Origin: Chamaecrista fasciculata
Lineage: Eukaryota > Streptophyta > Magnoliopsida > Fabales > Fabaceae
DNA: 64,000 bases
Reading direction: 5' to 3'
Assembly (NCBI GenBank): GCA_003254925.1
Contig: QANZ01002954.1
Span: forward strand, 1-64,000
Part shown: positions 22,023-33,665 of the stretch, in pieces
How the letters are laid out: the number at the start of each line of letters is the position of its first letter
How positions within the stretch are numbered: the stretch's first letter is position 1
The notes under the pieces: model-generated
The model's input: only the letters and a program-made list of their open reading frames with translations
What the model was told of the DNA's origin: nothing
The model's database searches: none
Translations under genes and position numbers: made by a program

Positions 22023-23673
22023 CTTTCCAATATGATCCTGCAGAGTTGTCCAGCAAACCAGATCCGTAGGACCAAAGCTAACAGGTGTTCTACCTTGATC
22101 CCTAGCATTGGTAGCAACTGAAGAGAGTTCATTCACCAAAGAAGGAAGCAGCTGAATTAATAAATTAGATCCGAAAGCACTCAGAAACAGCATATGTTAT
22201 AATTTCAAACCCATTAATGGAACATGATTCTAATGCACTACTCTCTAAAGTTCTGCTCTCATTCGCTGCAAGATTCAAGAGTACTTAGTAATTGATATTC
22301 AATTATAATTGTCAAGATATATAACAAAAACATAAATCCAAAATTGATTTTGTTGAAGCATAGATGTCTGATAAAATACTGGACAATCTCTTAGTGGAGT
22401 CAACTAAATGAATCAACCTATTTTGCAAGAAATTTCATGGGATCAATTATAACTCAAGCACTCGACCAAATTTCATCATTTTCAAATAAACTACATATTA
22501 TTTCACTACAGTTTGATGAATTCCAATTTCAGCAGAAAACATTATAGACAAACAGAGTGCGAGTCATCCTCATGGTAGGGAACCTCATACTGATATAAAC
22601 AATCTTACCATGGCATATTCTATCTGTAAGAAACTACATTCAACTAAGAAAATACACGGAAAAAAGGAACAAATAAGAGTAAATGGTCCTAAAGCTTTCT
22701 GATTAAACTCTAATGTGTCTATAATAAAAACTCTAATGTATTTTGTTTTTTTGGAAATGCTTTCTTTAATGACATATTTAGTGGAATGCAGAAGGCTTAT
22801 ATCATAATCATGCCAAGACGATTATAATAATTGTAGACAAGTTCCTTACCTTCTTGCCCCGATGGCTTGGAAAAGTCATTCATAATAGCAGCAATTTCCT
22901 CAGGCTTGAACTGAAATACACAACGATTAAGGATGGATCAATTAGAGCATATAATAGATCTGTTGGCATAGAAGCATATATGAGGGCTTAAAAGTGCGAA
23001 CCAAACTAAATGTTTAATGAGTAATGAGTAATTACAAATGACGTTACGGATACTTGCCACTCACAAGAGTAATGACTTATGTCGATAGATTGCAGATCCA
23101 ATTATCAATGATGTGGTTGAGCTTGTGTTCTTATTCTTAGGAAAGAAATGCAGAGATACTACAAATTAAATGCACCCATCCGCTGTTTATGAATGCCAAG
23201 TCATTTTGAATTACACATTTTTCATTATCGTGATGCTACTTCATTACCACATAAAAAACAGTGAATCTATTTAGATGCTTAATTCACAACCCACAAATGG
23301 GCATAAATCGACAAATCAATTTCCTCAACACAGAAGCATCAATATCAAAATACATGGGCAGGGTGTGACCTATGCATACAAAAACAAAAAAGGAAACACG
23401 GTTTTATACAGAACTATTTGGAGAAAAACCGAAACCAGCAGAAGAAGAACCCCACCATCAATTTAGTTTGTATCAGGTATAAAATCAATCAGATAACCTA
23501 GTTTAGAATCAGATAACCCAGGTGGATATAAGGAAATAAATGAATAACGAAAACAAGAAAGGAAGAATGAAGATTTGGGAAGACAGAAATGAACCTGAGG
23601 GAAAGTTACACTCTGCTGCGGCACTGAGAGGGTTCCCTTCAATGTTGCACATAAGGTGGTCATCAACGTAGGT
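22023..23673 (-). pseudogene. Chimeric profilin / unknown-gene pseudogene
   Basis: On the minus strand three exon-like blocks keep splice sites. 23673-23595 encodes TYVDDHLMCNIEGNPLSAAA and, after a frame-shifting deletion, QSVTFPQ with a GT donor: this is profilin exon 1, lacking its first residues and about ten in the middle. 22910-22850 (TTTCAG acceptor) encodes FKPEEIAAIMNDF, the start of profilin exon 2, then switches to SKPSGQE, which is not profilin, before a GTAAGG donor. 22265-22023 (TTGCAG acceptor) continues the new frame as ANESRTLE.., breaks by frameshift near 22180, and resumes as VSFGPTDLVCWTTLQDHIGK before another GT donor. Profilin is a small actin-monomer-binding protein of about 131 aa; its remaining exons are missing. 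The second gene is not recognised. Retained introns suggest DNA-level capture, not retroposition. Confidence 0.65.
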
Positions 23674-23700
23674 AAGAAGAAGAAGAAAGTGGTACAAGAC

Positions 23701-24170
23701 GATTTGGAACTCAGAATCGATGATTTTAGCCCCATTCACGCACGCAGATGTTTGCGATTCGAGATGGTAGCAATGTGGGTAGCACTCGATAAAGATGGAG
23801 GAAAGAGGGATCGAGGATGAATCGAATTAGGGATTTGAGTAGGAGGCGAGGGATTTGGAACTCAGAATCGATGATTTNNNNNNNNNNNNNNNNNNNNNNN
23901 NNNNNNNNNNNNNNNNNNNNNNNNNNNNNNNNNNNNNNNNNNNNNNNNNNNNNNNNNNNNNNNNNNNNNNNNNNNNNNNNNNNNNNNNNNNNNNNNNNNN
24001 NNNNNNNNNNNNNNNNNNNNNNNNNNNNNNNNNNNNNNNNNNNNNNNNNNNNNNNNNNNNNNNNNNNNNNNNNNNNNNNNNNNNNNNNNNNNNNNNNNNN
24101 NNNNNNNNNNNNNNNNNNNNNNNNNNNNNNNNNNNNNNNNNNNNNNNNNNNNNNNNNNNNNNNNNNNNNN
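23701..24170. other. Assembly gap with duplicated flank
   Basis: Bases 23878-24170 are 293 Ns. The 26-base block GATTTGGAACTCAGAATCGA.. at 23701 recurs at 23851, ending exactly at the gap. The sequence just beyond the gap (24171) starts a 100-bp block repeated at 26557. Both edges are therefore repetitive and the gap contents are unknown. Confidence 0.9.
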
Positions 24171-24270
24171 TCATAACTCAGATTAAAAAAACAAGATCCA
24201 GTATGTCGTTAATTTATTGAATGAAGTTACTCAAAGGACAAAATTGACCAAAATGTAAAACACTGGGGAT
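24171..24270 (+). repeat. 100-bp direct repeat, copy 1
   Basis: It begins TCATAACTCAGATTAAAAAA at the gap edge and matches 26557-26656 with one visible difference (GTCGTT against GTCATT). The two copies are 2.4 kb apart in the same orientation. Copy 1 continues into 'aaaattgacag' repeats, whereas copy 2 runs into a MULE arm. Confidence 0.85.
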
Positions 24271-25942
24271 AAAATTGACAGAAAAAAAGAATGGAGATGA
24301 AATTGACAGTTGGTGTAAAGTTTGGCGACGAAATTAGTGCGTTTGCATTGTTAAAATTTGAATTGTTTAGGATTGTTGTTTTTTTAAATATAACTTTAGG
24401 TCCAGTGATTTTTTTTTTATTTTCGTGTTTATTATTGCTAAAATTTGCAATGAAGTTCGTAATTTTAAAAGTGATTTTGAAAAATTTATAATTATATGAT
24501 AAATATTTAAGTAAGTATTACAATTAATTAAAAGTGATTTTGCAATGAAGTTCGTGTAAGGCATAATTTAAGGGCCGGTGGGGTCATTCTACAATTTTTA
24601 AAGGTCAGGGGGGTGAAATGATATTAAGTTACAGTACCTCAGGTTCTAGTATTTGAGGAAAGGCCCAAAATCATTTAAAACCTTCCAAAACAGTCCCTAA
24701 AAGCTCAAAATTTTAGAATATGAATTTCTTGACAAACTTTATATTGTTAGCTTCGTTGCGAAGAGTAGATTGCAAATATATAATTTTTTTTTGAAAATTT
24801 TATCTCTAACATATCCCGTTTCTTACTCCAATGTGATCTATTGCAGTACCAAAATAAAAGTCAGATAAAATTTTAAACTCTGTTTTCTCCCAAATTTTTA
24901 CCACAAGCCAAACAAAATACGAGGGTCTCAAATATGACAATTAAAATCCCAAATTTTCGAGTTTGCAAATTTCTAAAAAAAAAATTCTAAACTAAAACTT
25001 CTAATACTGGCCCGAAACTAGTTCAAAATCTATTTTGAATTTTAGAAACCATTAATTCTATTTTCGAAATATGACAAATTTCTTGCCTCTTCTCAGAAAC
25101 CACCATTTTCGAAATTAGATTGATGGATTGAACGAGCAATCACACCCAAAAGCCCTAGACTCACATCGATCCTACGCTAGAACATTCAAAGCCCTCTCTT
25201 AGACACACTCACGTCACTTCACTCTTCATTCTCACTGTCCTGAAAGGACCGAAACGGTGGGGGAACCGTTTCATATTTCATATTTTGATTCCATAAATTA
25301 CACCATAAACAAATTAAGCCCTAAAACATTGAGGCAAAGAGGAGAGTTGAGATGGCGAGGAGGAATGATTTTGCGAAGATGAGAAGGGAGGAAAATAATA
25401 GCACACTCCAAATTCTGAAGATAACTTTTGAGGAGGAAGAATTGATTTCACGAACAGAAGAGAGGAACAGAACGGACATGAGAGCAGATTGTGAAGTGAG
25501 AGAGAAACACATCGTTTGAACTTTGATAACACAATTAGAATTAGAAGTCTGAAAAATGAGGGACACATGGCGTGATCATGGGCGTTGGGTAGGTGGACGG
25601 TCGAGATTGTCTTCGTAGAATAATAACGGTAATATTTTTAACACCTCTATATTCCTGACCGTTGGATCGAAAGATTTCCAAAAACACTTTTTAGGCCTCT
25701 TCTTAACAACGGTAATATTTTTTAAAAAACGTTGACAATAACATGTGACTTATTTAATTTCAAATTATGTCTTTCTTATTATTTTTTATGATTGGTCCAT
25801 TCATGGTAAGTCAAATACGCTTCTTTATACTTTCCCACTCTTTATTCTTTTTTTCTTTTTATGGTATTATTCTTTTATTTTTTTACTCCTTTAGTGAGGA
25901 AATAAATAATGTATTAATTGGAATTTAGAATTAAAAACTAAA
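24271..25942. other. Degenerate retroelement-like DNA, no gene
   Basis: No supported gene. Part of it (about 24640-24900) resembles, in reverse orientation, the LTR-like piece at 18051-18420 ('acagtccctaaaagctcaaaa'). Open frames near 25314-25568 on the minus strand are low-complexity and have no domain I recognise. Confidence 0.35.
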
Positions 25943-26477
25943 GGCTAAAATCATATTTTGGTCCCTCATGTTTGCACAAAGTTCTGTTTTAGGCCCTCAA
26001 TTTTTTTTGTTCCGTTTTGCTCCCTCATGTTTGCTCAATGTTCCATTTTGGTCCTTCAAGTTCTTTTCATTTCGTTTTGATCCTTCATGTTTGTTCAAAG
26101 TTCTGTTTTGATCCCTCAAGTTTCCAAAAAGTTATACAGTTAGTCCTTGACTCTTTTCCAACCACTTTTTCCCTTAAAAAAAGAAAAAAAAAACTAACTT
26201 TAATTCATACCCCAACAATTTTGCTATTTTACAAAAGGGAAGGACCTTAATGCAAAAGAGCAAAATTGTTGGGAGATGAAAGTTAGTTTTTTTTTCTTTT
26301 TTTCTTTTAAATAGAAAAAGTGGATGGAAAAAGTGTGAGGAACTAACCGGGGAACTTTTTAGAAACTTGAGAGACCAAATCAGAACAAAAAAAACTTGAG
26401 AGACCAAAATAAAACTTAGAGCAAAAATGAGGGACCAAAACGAAACGAAAAAACTTGAGAGACCAAAATCATTTGAT
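25943..26477. mobile_element. MULE-like foldback element with long arms
   Basis: The left end GGCTAAAATCATATTTTGGT pairs with the right end ..ACCAAAATCATTTGATC. The arms are built from alternating 'tttggtccctca' and 'tgagagaccaaaa' modules and meet near 26230 around an AACTAACTTT / AAAGTTAGTT inversion. It is non-coding. The right boundary is uncertain because another dispersed repeat (ATTTTAGTCAAATATTAA) follows at once. Confidence 0.6.
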
Positions 26478-26556
26478 CTTATTTTAGTCAAATATTAATG
26501 ACAGAATTTACACGACTAATGGTACGTAATATAAAATTAATAAAAAAAAACCAAAA

Positions 26557-26757
26557 TCATAACTCAGATTAAAAAAACAAGATCCAGTATGTCATTAATT
26601 TATTGAATGAAGTTACTCAAAGGACAAAATTGACCAAAATGTAAAACACTGGGGATGAAACCTTTGTCATAGTTATGGGACCAAAATTGTAACAAAAAAA
26701 TTATGGGACCAAAATGAAACCTTTATCATAGTTATGAGACCAAAAGTGCACTTAAGC
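26557..26757. mobile_element. Direct repeat copy 2 joined to a single family E MULE arm
   Basis: 26557-26656 repeats 24171-24270. From 26657 the sequence is a right arm of the family at 32596-33424 (..CATAGTTATGGGACCAAAA.. ending AGTGCACTTAAGCC near 26757). No left arm is present, so this is a truncated or recombined copy. Confidence 0.6.
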
Positions 26758-27848
26758 CAACTTATTTTAACAACCAAAAGTGATCAGGTTTTTATAAACT
26801 AACAATTTATTAATTCATGATCAAACCAAAACTAAAATAGCAAGGTAAAGGTCTAAACAAACTCTGATACCAAATGTTAGAAATTTAATAAATAAACATA
26901 TTTTTGTTCATCTAAATCAATAATAGAAATGTGGAACATACCGATAGTCATTGCCTCACAATAGAAATATCAAGAATACTAGAATTAAAATAAGAACTGG
27001 AATATAAGTACTTCAAGCCTTATTAGTTTATCATATAATCTTGAGGGTACCACTCCATCAATGATGACATAAGTTACAAATCAAAAAATAAATACAAATA
27101 ATGCAGATTAATGAATCTTAAAGGACTCTAAATGTAATAAAGTGAAGCTAAAATATGATCATCAATTACGACATCAATTAGAAATAAATAATAAAAACGG
27201 ACACCTTAGACTTATTAGACATGTAAAAAAAATATTATCCTTAATTATCCCCAAACTCATACTCGTATGTTTATCAAATTAAATTCCCTTCCACGTAACG
27301 ACAAATTATTGAATTCTCATATCCAGACCCAAACTCGAAGAAAGTTTAAAATAAATAATTTATTTTTATAAAATATAACTCAATTATATTATATTATAAT
27401 ATATATATAATTCAATTTTATATTTTTAAAAATTAAAATTTAATTTTGTACTTATATAATATAACTTAATATTATAATATATATGTTTATATTCAATTTT
27501 ATAAATTCAATTTTATATTTCTTTTAATATATGTTTATATATTAAAAAAATAAAAATTACTATAATGGATGGGTACGGGTGGATTACCATTAATCCATTA
27601 TCATTGGATCTTGACTCAAACTAACTATTTTGAACGAGTAAATTCCTATATTCATATACATATTGAGTAAGTAAAATTTACGAATATCCATCATATATGA
27701 GCACATTAATCATCCCTACCAATAGTTTTCTTTGATGAAATCCCTACCAATAGTTACTTACATGGACATTAAAAAAACTCGATTGAATGTTTATATAGTA
27801 TGTGTTTATTAATTTGGTATATTTTTTGTTTTTTAAAATTATACATAT
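26758..27848. other. AT-rich DNA with eroded hAT-like fragment
   Basis: No gene. A pair of diverged blocks, 'catactcgta..gaattctcatatccagaccc' (about 27255-27330) and 'ggatgggtacgggtgg..' (about 27566-27700), look like opposite ends of an old hAT-type element. No target duplication is readable. Confidence 0.3.
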
Positions 27849-28176
27849 TTATGAAGTATGGACACTGACACGGACACGGACACAACGACACGTCAAACTC
27901 TCAAAATTACACGACGCGACACGACATATATTTTTATATATAAATAATTAAATATTCATAATTTTTAATGAAAAAATTGAAAATTATAATTTTTATTCAT
28001 AATATATGTCATATCTATTATTATTTTCTCTTGTCTGTCATGTTAAAGTTATAAAAAATTAATTTATATTTTAAAATTTATGAATATGTATCTTGTCAGT
28101 GTCGTACGGGTGTCGGACACTGACACGTGTCTGACACGGCGACACGCCCTCAAAATAAAGTGTCCATGCTTCATAG
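27849..28176. mobile_element. hAT-type MITE with exact 8-bp target duplication
   Basis: The ends TTATGAAGTATGGACACTGA and ..AGTGTCCATGCTTCATAG are inverted. The exact 8-bp duplication ATACATAT flanks it (27841-27848 and 28177-28184). The 328-bp interior has a GC-rich ACACGACAC-type block at each end and an AT centre. It is the best preserved of four related copies in the window. Confidence 0.8.
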
Positions 28177-29737
28177 ATACATATATATTGGACTTATTTG
28201 GCACATGTACATGCATAAACTGTGTGTCCATTCTAGGTTTTTCTATTTCACACATAAACATTTATAGTTACAACATCAATAATCATTTAGTGTTATATTA
28301 TTTTGTGGGATAAACTTTTAGATCTTTATTCTTTAAAGACTAGAATGAAAATGATTATTTTCAAAACCATAATTAATTTATTAATGAAAACAATTTTTCA
28401 TAACAAAATTGACGTTAAAAAATCATTAATTAGGACACAATTGATATATATATATATATAATATATATATATATCTCAACATAAATGGTTGACGATTTTG
28501 AATTTTAAAGAAAAGAACTCAGTGTAATTTTGATATATGTCAAAGAAAGAAATTATTGTATAACATATTAATATTAATTGTTACATGTAAAATTAAATAA
28601 CTTTTTTCTCATAACCAATGCTATACTTAATAAAGTTAAGGTAAAAATATTATCGATTCTTCCAAACTATGGAGTAAGTCTCAATCGTACCTCTAAATTT
28701 ATTTTTTGTTGTCAATTATATATATCTAGTACTATCTATGTGTTAATGGAAAATGGTGACATGGTGGATATATTTTGTTTTCTTCTTTATTTTGCTGTCA
28801 ATTATATCACCAAAGTTTTATATTCATGTTAATTTTATCCCAAATTTTTAATATTTATGTTACTTATATCTCTAAAAATGTTGATGTCAGTATGATGTCA
28901 ACATTTCCCATTTCTAATTTAGATGAGGTTAAATCTTTTGGTACAATTAAGACAAATATAAAATTTTAGGAGTATAATTAATAATAAAAAAAATATTTAG
29001 AAATGCAACAAAGACTCCTTCTAAAATAAATTAGCTTTTACTAGAATACTTTACAACATCAAAACTCTAATTAACTATTGTCTTTATTATTATTATATAT
29101 TATATATATTTATATATGTAATGGCTTGTGATAATGTGTACACTTATTCAATTAATGCCTTTATATTTAGACATGTGCCACAATCGAGTATCAATTTTCT
29201 TGGGTGGGCATGATGAAGGGGTCATATATATTTTGTAACTTAGTGAGATTAATTCAAATCCTGCTTTAATTAGGATTATCAATTGGTGTGAAATCCCCAA
29301 TGGCTTTGCAACAACTTTAACTACCCCGAGAGCCTCAAATCAAATAATAATTCCACTTAGGACAATAATTTCAAGAATGATGTAACCTTGGAGAGACTAC
29401 AATGAAGCACATGGTCTTGAAAGGACTCTTAATCTTCTCTTGATCATTTGTCTTTGGAGATCCATCATCAATCACTTGTTCATATTCCCCCATCATGGTG
29501 CAAAATAATATTGCTTTATTTTCTCCTTCCTTCCCTCTCTTCATCATGACTTTCTAAGTGACGTTGAATTCTTTGTAATGGATATTGTTTCTTGCTAACT
29601 ATACTCATTAACGAAATATCGCTGATAATTTTTTAAAAAAAGAAGCTAAATTACATTTTAGTCTTCAATGTTTGGGCTAATTATAATTTGGCACCTAGTA
29701 ATTTAAAAGTTTTTTAAATAGTGATATATATATATGG
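28177..29737. other. AT-rich DNA with MULE-like fragments, no gene
   Basis: About 28636-28980 resembles the outer element at 42072-43024 ('tcaattatat', 'tgttgatgtc.gtatgatgtcaac', 'ggtacaatta') but is rearranged. About 29645-29730 is a single arm of the 'acattttagtc' type. Simple (TA)n tracts lie near 28445-28475. No coding region was found. Confidence 0.4.
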
Positions 29738-31190
29738 GTGATTAGTCTAGTTTATACCATTGGATCGAGCCGGTTCATACCATGCTACCTAGAAGTTTTT
29801 GGATGTGTTTTGGAATGTTTTATAGCATATTCTAGGTGTTTTAGGCCTCTAGATATGATTCTTGTTGTATTGAGATCACAATTTCATTTTGGTCCTTTTA
29901 TCAGTTTTTAGTGTAATTCTCGCGGGTTTAATTTTGAGCGTTCAATTATATATGTCTTTTCTCTTGAGCTTTTAAATTTTTTTCATGGTGCAATTGTGGG
30001 TTGGGGGAGCCAAAGACCCAAGGATTGAAGTGGAAGAAGGTTTGGTACGAAGCGAAATCAAGTCGGGAGCGAAACACCACATTTATGGCATTTGGCCACC
30101 AACTCGCTGCCTCTTGCCTTGCCGGTGAAGAATCGGCGAACTAGAGACAATGAGTTTCGCCATTTTCTCATCGACACCCTACAAACCGGCGAACTTTGGA
30201 AATTACACTGCTTTCTTCATTTCGCTAACACGACCGATTTTACACTTAAATTACCCGATTCTAATGACCTAATGCCTAAAATTTATCCCTTTTTCAGTCC
30301 CTAATCAGCCACACACCTCATTCATTCCACACACACCACATTCACCTCATTCCTCTCCATTCCCTCTCATGCTTCCATCCTCTCTTCTCCACCATTCTTC
30401 TCATCTTCCTCCTTCAAGCCTCCCACCATGGCAAGGGAGCTGAGTTTAACTTCTCCAACCTCATGAGTGGCTAGAAACCTCAACTCGGAGCTATGACAAC
30501 TCGGCTAGAGGACCAATGGATCGTCATTTAGGGAGTTTCTCATTCATTATTGTGTTTTTGTTTTAGGCATGATGTTAGTTGTTTAACTTCATTGTCTCTC
30601 TTATGTAAACTTGATGTTGGGATTAATTGTATGAGTTTGAGTTTATTTGAGATACATTTTGACTCAATGTATTGAATCTTAGTTTTAAACTCTTAATATG
30701 TTGATGATTGTGTGTTTATGTTAGTTGATAATTGTTAATTATTAACTGAACTAACTATCTGGCCAGAAAAATAAAACTGAACTAACTCTAAGAATCAACT
30801 TTAGTTAATTTGACTAGTTGATTAGTTAATTAGGATTTAAGAGCTAATTAATTGAGTTGATTAATCCTTTATATGAGTTTTCATAGCTATGACAATTTGG
30901 TCTCTAGATTGAGTTTCCCTATATATTTTGGTGTGTGATGATAGTCGAAAGCCCGAAGTTCTGAGTGTTTCTCCACCTTTTATCACCATTTTTATAGTTT
31001 TCTCTCATATGCGTTTTAGTCCGTAGATCTTATTTTCATTTAGTTCTATATACATATTTGTCCACAACCAATTTTGATAAATTTTAATGTATAGTTTTGT
31101 CATTTTACTTGTTCTTCCGTACCTTGGACCACTCACTACTCCATATACGCAGAGTCCTTGTAAGATTTTGACCTGACAAGTTCCTTTTTA
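29738..31190 (+). mobile_element. Ty3-like LTR or LTR-containing fragment, copy 1
   Basis: About 29770-30040 shares ordered blocks with 31230-31500: CTAGAAG..TGG, AGGTGTTTTAGGCCTCTAGA, GATCACAATT..CATTTT, TCTTTTCTCTTGAG, and AGGATT.AAGTGGAAGAAG. Two directly repeated diverged copies without internal domains suggest LTR-derived DNA. The body (30040-31190), including 'accttggaccactcactactcc', has no retroviral protein motif. Confidence 0.4.
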
Positions 31191-31620
31191 CTACATTCTT
31201 AGCCAGTCATTTTGGTGCGCATTGCGACGTGTGCGATCAAGTGTGCTATCTAGAGGTCTTTGGTAGCATTTTACAATGTTTGTGAGCCTATTTAGGTGTT
31301 TTAGACCTCTAGATATGGTAATTGTTGCATATAGATCACAATTGCATTTTGATCCTTTTATCGGTTTTTTGTATAATTCTCTTGGGTTTTGAGTGTTTAA
31401 TTATATCTATCTTTTCTCTTGAGATATTTAAAGCTTTTCTTGATGCAACTGTATGTTTTGACGAGCTAAATACCTGAGGATTCAAGTGGAAGAAGTTTGG
31501 GAACGAAGCAAAATCGAGTTGGGTCTGAATCACATAAATTTCTCTAAGTGTAGAATTTTGAGCTGCCATTGAGCCAACGGCTCAAAAGACGACCCGAATT
31601 CGAAATTGGCCAAAAACTAA
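31191..31620 (+). mobile_element. Ty3-like LTR fragment, copy 2
   Basis: Second copy of the 5' portion of the preceding unit, in the same orientation, offset about 1.46 kb and truncated near 31600. Its presence directly after copy 1 fits a collapsed or tandem LTR arrangement. Confidence 0.4.
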
Positions 31621-31652
31621 AATTCCAGTGTTACTTCCCGGCTAACAAGTCT

Positions 31653-31819
31653 ATGATGCAACTTGTTGTATCTTGCAACAAGTGAGGTGACATAATCTCT
31701 ATTATTTGATTATATTGGTTCATGAAATTGTTTTCCTATTATTTCTCATAATTACATTATTTGAAAATAATAGAGATTATGCCACCTCAATTATCGTATG
31801 ATACAACAAGTTTCATCAT
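31653..31819. mobile_element. Hairpin MITE, 167 bp
   Basis: The left arm ATGATGCAACTTGTTGTATC and right arm ..GATACAACAAGTTTCATCAT are inverted. A second inverted block (GGTGACATAATCTCTATTAT / AATAATAGAGATTATGCCACC) extends the stem. Non-coding; target duplication not clear. Confidence 0.6.
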
Positions 31820-32282
31820 AAAATTACTTTATATATATATGCTTAACCTTGTTATAAAAAGGATCCATACAATACACATAAATTGGTAACGTCGTGGTAG
31901 TTTCTTACCATCACCGAGTATAATGGGTGTTAAATTGCTTTCCCTCCCACTGAGTCCTAATGGTGTGTTCGGATGATTAATGGCGAAGGCAAATGCAGAA
32001 GGGGAATACCTAACATGATTTAGAATAAATGTGTATTTGAAACACTGACTCTTGGATAAGATTTGGGGAACTGAAATATAGAAAAGAGAAAAGTCAGGTT
32101 ACTCTTGAAGTAAGAAAGCCAAAGGGAACACCAACGAGCGAAGAAGATAAGGTGAAACGATCTCACCCACCGGACACCATAAAATGAAAGTGAACTTTCA
32201 GAATAATCCTTCTATGCTAGCAAAGGTTGGGAAGATGAAATGGCATTTGAGCATTTGGTAAAGTATAGTAAAACCTTCAAAT
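31820..32282. other. Intergenic DNA, nothing recognised
   Basis: No open frame with a domain, no RNA gene and no clear element end. Moderately GC-richer than the surrounding repeats. Confidence 0.4.
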
Positions 32283-32460
32283 CATAGTGTGAAGAACCGG
32301 ACCGGACCAGCCGGTTCAGATCGAAAATCGCTGAACCAAACGGTGAGCCGATCCGGAACAGATGATCAGACCGTTTTACAATTGAACCGGTCAATATCCG
32401 AGTTGAACCGCTGGGTTTATGCCAAAACCGTTCACCCGCTAGCTGGACCGCTCAGTTGGC
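32283..32460. mobile_element. Truncated hAT-type element (CATAGTG..CCGG family)
   Basis: It begins CATAGTGTGAAGAACCGGAC, close to the left end of the element at 37750 (CATAGTGCAAAAAATCGGAC), and continues with repeated GAACCGG / CCGGTTC motifs. The right terminus is missing. Confidence 0.5.
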
Positions 32461-32874
32461 CCAACTTAACTTATTCATGCGAAATTCTCCAAAAGCCACG
32501 CGCAGAGATTCGAAACTTCAGCATGATGAATGGCTTTGAGCGCTTCTCCCACTGGACTGAATTGCTACTTGATTATATTAGGTACATATATATTAGGCTT
32601 AAGTGCACTTTTGGTCCCAAAACTATGACAAAGGTTTCATTTTGGTCCCATAACTTTTTTTGTTGCAATTTTGGTCCCATAACTTCTCAAAAAGTTCCAC
32701 CGTTAGTCCCTTGGTGAATTCCATCCATATTTAGCCGTTAAGTATGACGTGGCATAGTGACTAGGATCATGATGTGGCAAAATAAGATGAAATGGACTAA
32801 AATAGGATCTATATGGAACATATTAAAACTTATCTATATCCAACCACAATATATACAAAGAGTGGTACTTCCTC

Positions 32875-33050
32875 TTCCTCGTCAGCCCAACGGGACTTCC
32901 TCTTCCTCGTTCCGTTTCCTGATTCGCCGTCGACGCTGCTTTGGTCGTTCAACTCCGACTGAGGATCCCATAGACTTCGTCGGCGCCTTCTGCTTGAAGT
33001 CTCTTCTTCCCTACCAGATTGGTCCCTGCCGGTAGCACTCTTTGTATATT
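32875..33050 (-). pseudogene. Captured fragment of splicing factor 1 (branchpoint-binding protein)
   Basis: On the minus strand the Pack-MULE centre reads an uninterrupted frame with [15 protein letters not shown], then LWDPQSE, then [13 protein letters not shown]. This order of an Arg run plus WDP block and a [10 protein letters not shown] block matches, from family knowledge, the N-terminal region of plant SF1/BBP, the protein that recognises intron branchpoints. The helix-hairpin, KH and zinc-knuckle domains are absent. Only about 55 residues are held, and both sides pass directly into MULE arm. It is not a functional gene but could be transcribed within the element. Confidence 0.65.
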
Positions 33051-33216
33051 TTGTGGTTGGGTATAGATAAGTTTTAATATGTTGCATATAGATCCTATTT
33101 CAGTCCACTTCATCTTATTTTGTCACATCATGATCCTAGTTACTATGCCACGTCATACTTAACGGCTAAATATGGATGGAATTCATCAAGGGACTAACGG
33201 TGGAACCTTTTGAGAA

Positions 33217-33410
33217 GTTATGGGACCAAAATTGCAACAAAAAAAGTTATGGGACCAAAATGAAACCTTCGTCATAGTTATGGGACCAAAATTGCAACAA
33301 AAAAAGTGATGGGACCAAAATGAAACCTTTGACATAGTTATGGGACCAAAATTGCAACAAAAAAAGTTATGGGACCAAAATGAAACCTTTATCATAGTTA
33401 TGGGACCAAA
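33217..33410. repeat. 60-bp tandem units within a MULE arm
   Basis: Blocks beginning GTTATGGGACCAAAATTGCA occur at 33217, 33277 and 33337, exactly 60 bases apart, with a partial unit at 33397. The left arm (near 32610-32690) has only one unit, so the right arm has expanded by two. Confidence 0.85.
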
Positions 33411-33433
33411 AGTGCACTTAAGCCTATATATTA

Positions 33434-33665
33434 TTTATTCAATCAATCAACATGTCTTCCAAAATTCTGACAGTAATTGCTAACTAAATGCATACAATTG
33501 GTATTTTTTTTTTTTGTTAAGAAAATGGTATTTCTTATAGTGACATACAAATAGCAATTTTAAATTCACATGGAATAGGTTATTTAATTTATTTTCTTAA
33601 AAATTATTAACTTGATAATTAAATATATGTTCTGATTTCTTGTTTATAATTTTAACTTTTATATA
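33434..33665. other. AT-rich spacer between two Pack-MULEs
   Basis: No coding or RNA feature. It contains a T-run (33508-33518) and separates the target duplications of the flanking elements. Confidence 0.4.

Larger units (their letters stand above)
32596..33424. mobile_element. Pack-MULE (family E) carrying SF1/BBP-like cargo
   Basis: The ends GGCTTAAGTGCACTTTTGG and ..CCAAAAGTGCACTTAAGCC are perfect inverted repeats. The exact 9-bp duplication TATATATTA flanks the 829-bp element (32587-32595 and 33425-33433), diagnostic of Mutator transposition. The arms extend about 275 bp to near 32870 and 33045. The right arm carries extra 60-bp units (see 33217-33410). The GC-rich unique centre is host-derived coding DNA. 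Confidence 0.9.

Noticed and set aside
23817..24220. Open frames across the gap
   Set aside because: They consist almost entirely of Ns.
28080..28313. Frame with Cys/Thr-rich start
   Set aside because: Lies across the end of a hAT-type MITE and its flank.
30092..30304. 70-codon frame in the LTR-like region
   Set aside because: No Gag or Pol motif, ends quickly and is not repeated in the second LTR-like copy.
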